A stretch of 8,609 nt of DNA from Fimbriimonadales bacterium (lineage in GTDB: Bacteria > Armatimonadota > Fimbriimonadia > Fimbriimonadales > Fimbriimonadaceae). The translations under genes were made by a program, and so were the position numbers. Each line of letters starts with the position of its first letter. Position 1 is the stretch's first letter. The DNA lies in the NCBI GenBank assembly GCA_026392145.1, contig JAPLCS010000247.1:1-8609 (forward strand). The letters run 5' to 3'. The notes under the pieces are model-generated. The model worked only from the letters and a program-made list of their open reading frames with translations, ran no database searches and was not told where the DNA came from. Positions 6,112-8,609 of the stretch are shown in pieces.

Positions 6112-8229
6112 GTGCCTCCTGGCGGTGTAGCCCTCAAAAAAGGTCTCTCTGCAGGTGACGTCCAAAAGAACTCTGGGACATGGCAACGTATCGCAAAAAA
6201 TGTGGCGATGAAGCACATGCCACCAGAAGGCTCTCCAGCACCCAGCCAAGATCAAAGAATCAAGTTTGTGAACTGGATTGATGGAGCCCTAGTCCAAGAC
6301 TGCAAACTAGCAGATCCAGGCAGAGTGACCCTCCGAAGACTAAATCGAGAGGAGTATAACAATACGGTTCGCGACTTACTTGGAGTAACCATTCGGCCTG
6401 CCGATGACTTTCCTTCAGATGATGTAGGGTACGGATTCGACAACATCGGTGACGTGCTTTCAATGTCACCACTGCTCATGGAAAAGTACCTTGCCGCATC
6501 TGACAAGGTGATGAAAGATGCCATTCGAGCATCTCGCTCAAAAACAACTCAAATAGACGGATCCTTATTAAAAATCACAGGGTCAGCCAATGCACGCGAA
6601 GGCTGGCTCGAAATGTTCAGTGTTGCAACCGGGACGGCAAAGTTCACGGTGAAATCGCCGGGCTGGTACAAAATTCGAGTTATCGCTGGCGAACAACATG
6701 CCGGCCCTGAATTCGCAAAAATGGACTTGAAAGTCAACCAAGACAAAGTCACAGAATTTGATATTAAAGCGCCATTTGCTAAGCCTGAAGCCTACGAATA
6801 TCGCTTAAAGCTCACACCCGGTGAGTGGAATATTGGCGGCACCTTCACGAACGACTACTACGCAGACAAGAAAGATAGGAACATGGCTATCTTTTCTATC
6901 AGCCTCAGTGGACCACTCGAGGATAACCCAATTCGCACTGAATTCCAAAAAACTTACATCCCCACTATTCCGCCCAAAGAACAGTGGGAAAGTGAAGCCA
7001 GGAAACAACTCAATAGCTTTGCCGACCGAGCGTATCGCCGCCCAAAAGAAGAATTAGATAGGCTAATGAATGTCTTCTCCTTTGGAGCACAGTCAGGCGA
7101 AGGATATGAAAAAGCTTTCCAGGTTGCTTGTCAAGCGGTGTTATGTAATCCCAATTTCTTGTATCGAGTTGAACTAGATTCAGCAAACATTAAGTCCCGA
7201 ACACTTACCCCCTACGAAACAGCCTCTCGCCTTAGTTACTTCCTATGGAGTTCAACACCAGACCAAACACTTCTGGACTTGGCAAAAAACGGGGAATTAT
7301 CAAATCCAGAAATTGTAGCCGCTCAAGTTCAAAGGATGCTTGAAGACCCAAAATCTGATGCTCTGGTGCAAAACTTCGGACTCCAATGGCTTCAACTTAG
7401 GAAACTTCCCTACTTTGAGCCTGACAAAAAAATGTTCCCTGAATACTCGGCCGATTTAGTCGATGACATGATTCAAGAAACCTCTCTTTATATCAAGAAT
7501 ATCTTGAGAGAAAACCGCCCCATCTCAGAGTTCATCGATAGCAAGTACACCTTCCTCAACGAAAATCTGGCAAAACATTATGGAATTGCAGGCATTGCTG
7601 GAACAGATTTCAGAAAGGTATCTACCGTTGGAACTGGTCGAGGCGGCGTCCTTACCCAAGCCGCAATTCTTACCGTGACTTCTAACCCAACCAGAACTTC
7701 GCCCACCAAACGAGGCAGATGGGTTCTAGAACAGATACTAGGTTCTCCTCCTCCTCCTCCTCCCCCAGGTGTCGGAGATCTTCAAGATGAAAAGAAATTC
7801 ACTGCGAGCATGACTCTCAGACAGCGTTTGGAAGAGCATCGCAAAAATCCATCCTGTGCAACTTGTCACTCAAGAATGGATGCCATTGGCTTTGGATTTG
7901 AAAACTTCGATACCGTGGGTAAATGGAGAGTACAAGATGCCGGAACCAAAGTGGACTCATCTGCCACCCTTCCCGGCGGTCGAAAATTCACGGGTGCAGT
8001 AGAACTAAAATCCATCCTGCTTGAAAACAAAAAAGAATTTGCAAGAAATTTTGCCGAAAAGTTAATGACCTTTGCTCTAGGGCGTGGCATCTACGAATCG
8101 GACAAGTGCTTTATCGACGAAATCGTCAAAAAAGCCTCAGCCAGTGACTACAAGTTTCATTCAATGGTTCAAGGTGTCGTTGCCAGCGAACCATTCCGAA
8201 AGCGAACCCTAGAGGGGACCAACCCATGA
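6112..8229 (+). CDS. DUF1592-family c-type cytochrome protein (DUF1587/1595/1592/1588/1585)
   Basis: A large protein of the family common in Planctomycetes, Verrucomicrobia and Armatimonadota; its biochemical role is not established. From GTG 6112 it has 705 residues. Domains in order: the rest of a cytochrome domain with likely heme-ligand Met in KHMPPEG (34-40); DUF1587 (about 73-137, LRRLNREEYNNTVRDLLGV and DDVGYGFDNIGDVLS); a beta-rich, carbohydrate-binding-like region (about 160-268); DUF1595 (about 292-353); DUF1592 (about 364-491, SRLSYFLWSSTPD); DUF1588 (about 500-608) with a seven-proline run (546-552) and a second heme motif CATCH (582-586); and DUF1585 (about 626-698). The first heme motif CVSCH lies in frame upstream of this GTG, so the true start is probably upstream, but no canonical start exists there and no signal peptide is seen. 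The 3' end overlaps the DUF1552 gene by ATGA. Family membership is firm; the 5' end is not, and 5' damage is possible. Confidence 0.85.
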   Translation: MPPGGVALKKGLSAGDVQKNSGTWQRIAKNVAMKHMPPEGSPAPSQDQRIKFVNWIDGALVQDCKLADPGRVTLRRLNREEYNNTVRDLLGVTIRPADDFPSDDVGYGFDNIGDVLSMSPLLMEKYLAASDKVMKDAIRASRSKTTQIDGSLLKITGSANAREGWLEMFSVATGTAKFTVKSPGWYKIRVIAGEQHAGPEFAKMDLKVNQDKVTEFDIKAPFAKPEAYEYRLKLTPGEWNIGGTFTNDYYADKKDRNMAIFSISLSGPLEDNPIRTEFQKTYIPTIPPKEQWESEARKQLNSFADRAYRRPKEELDRLMNVFSFGAQSGEGYEKAFQVACQAVLCNPNFLYRVELDSANIKSRTLTPYETASRLSYFLWSSTPDQTLLDLAKNGELSNPEIVAAQVQRMLEDPKSDALVQNFGLQWLQLRKLPYFEPDKKMFPEYSADLVDDMIQETSLYIKNILRENRPISEFIDSKYTFLNENLAKHYGIAGIAGTDFRKVSTVGTGRGGVLTQAAILTVTSNPTRTSPTKRGRWVLEQILGSPPPPPPPGVGDLQDEKKFTASMTLRQRLEEHRKNPSCATCHSRMDAIGFGFENFDTVGKWRVQDAGTKVDSSATLPGGRKFTGAVELKSILLENKKEFARNFAEKLMTFALGRGIYESDKCFIDEIVKKASASDYKFHSMVQGVVASEPFRKRTLEGTNP
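7747..7767 (+). repeat. CCT trinucleotide repeat encoding polyproline
   Basis: Five CCT codons, then CCC and CCA, encode seven prolines in the DUF1588 region. Polyproline at this place is common in the family, so it is probably conserved protein structure rather than a phase-variable tract; slippage in units of three would keep the frame. Translation is likely to depend on EF-P. Confidence 0.6.
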
Positions 8230-8609
8230 GCCAAAACCAAATAGATCGTCGTACTCTACTGAAGGGACTTGGAACCCTGATGGCATTGCCAATGCTCGAA
8301 GCAATGCGCCCACTGGCTTATGCGAGTGGTTCAGGTGCGATTTCAGCGGTGCCAACCCGCATGGCGTTTCTGTTTGTTCCCAATGGCATCGACATTCCTA
8401 ACTGGACACCCTCGGCCGCGGGTGAATTGAGCTTAACCCCAATTTTAGAGCCTCTTAGGGGATTGGAAAAAGATTTTTCCATCATGACTGGTCTGGCGCA
8501 AAATAACGCGAGCGCACTCGGAGACGGTCCAGGGGACCATGCTCGCTCCACTGCTGCATGGCTTACCGGTGTTCACGCCAAAAAGACGTCAGGAGCAGAT
8601 ATACGAAAC
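8226..8609 (+). CDS. DUF1552 domain-containing exported protein (partial, C-terminus beyond right edge)
   Basis: 128 residues are visible and open to the window edge; full-length members are about 420-480 residues. The N-terminus MSQNQIDRRTLLKGLG has twin arginines (R8, R9) followed by a hydrophobic stretch (LMALPMLEAM), a Tat-type signal, so export in folded form is expected. DUF1552 hallmarks follow: RMAFLFVPNGIDIPNW (45-60), LTPILEPL (70-77), SIMTGLAQNNA (85-95) and GDGPGDHARSTAAWLTGVH (99-117), then KKTSGADIR. The start ATG 8226 overlaps the upstream stop (ATGA), with a good GAGGGG ribosome binding site about 9 bases before it. DUF1592 and DUF1552 genes are regularly paired, suggesting a joint envelope function; what they do is not known. 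It may be metal-dependent or sulfatase-like, but this cannot be shown from the visible part. Confidence 0.92.
   Translation, partial: MSQNQIDRRTLLKGLGTLMALPMLEAMRPLAYASGSGAISAVPTRMAFLFVPNGIDIPNWTPSAAGELSLTPILEPLRGLEKDFSIMTGLAQNNASALGDGPGDHARSTAAWLTGVHAKKTSGADIRN

Noticed and set aside
6805..7057. Open frames on both strands inside the DUF1592 gene (for example 6805-7008 minus and 6821-7057 plus)
   Set aside because: They lie within a continuous, well-conserved domain protein and have no recognisable features of their own.
7747..7767. CCT repeat as a phase-variation switch
   Set aside because: The unit is three bases, so length changes keep the reading frame, and a polyproline run at this position is usual in the family.

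Overview
The window looks like chromosomal DNA from a free-living, flagellated, diderm bacterium of moderate GC content. A PEP-CTERM (exosortase-sorted) secreted protease, a cytochrome-bearing DUF1592 protein paired with a DUF1552 protein, and a flagellar FliL/FliM pair fit Armatimonadota (Fimbriimonadia-like) best; Planctomycetota or Verrucomicrobiota relatives are possible. This is inferred from gene content and the style of the PEP-CTERM tail, not from a database search. Shine-Dalgarno sites are patchy: clear before fliM, rplK and the DUF1552 gene, absent or weak before the others.

Minus strand, 1-2315: a sugar phosphate isomerase/epimerase-like TIM-barrel gene, then fliL, then the 5' part of fliM, which runs off the left edge. 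An intrinsic terminator separates fliL from fliM. FliL carries a long charged, low-complexity insertion before its last strand. Plus strand, 2416-5060: rplK (ribosomal protein L11) stands alone with its own leader and a strong terminator, followed by the overlapping pair sufC-sufD of the SUF iron-sulfur cluster assembly system, with no sufB, sufS or sufU beside them. Plus strand, 5101-5901: a trypsin-like serine protease with signal peptide, complete catalytic triad and C-terminal PEP-CTERM anchor. Plus strand, 6112-8609: a large DUF1587/DUF1595/DUF1592/DUF1588/DUF1585 protein, overlapped by ATGA with a DUF1552 protein carrying a twin-arginine signal, which runs off the right edge. These two form the usual poorly characterised exported pair of Planctomycetes-type genomes.

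The most notable oddity is the 5' end of the DUF1592 gene. Its first heme c motif (CVSCH) is encoded in frame upstream of the first usable start codon (GTG 6112), but the open frame from 5998 to 6111 has no ATG, GTG or TTG and is closed upstream by TGA at 5995. Either the start is non-canonical, a frameshift is involved, or the 5' end is damaged. No mobile element, CRISPR array, tRNA or rRNA was seen, and no stretch longer than about 210 bases lacks a gene. I do not see a convincing new multi-gene system; most of the window is housekeeping or known-family material.
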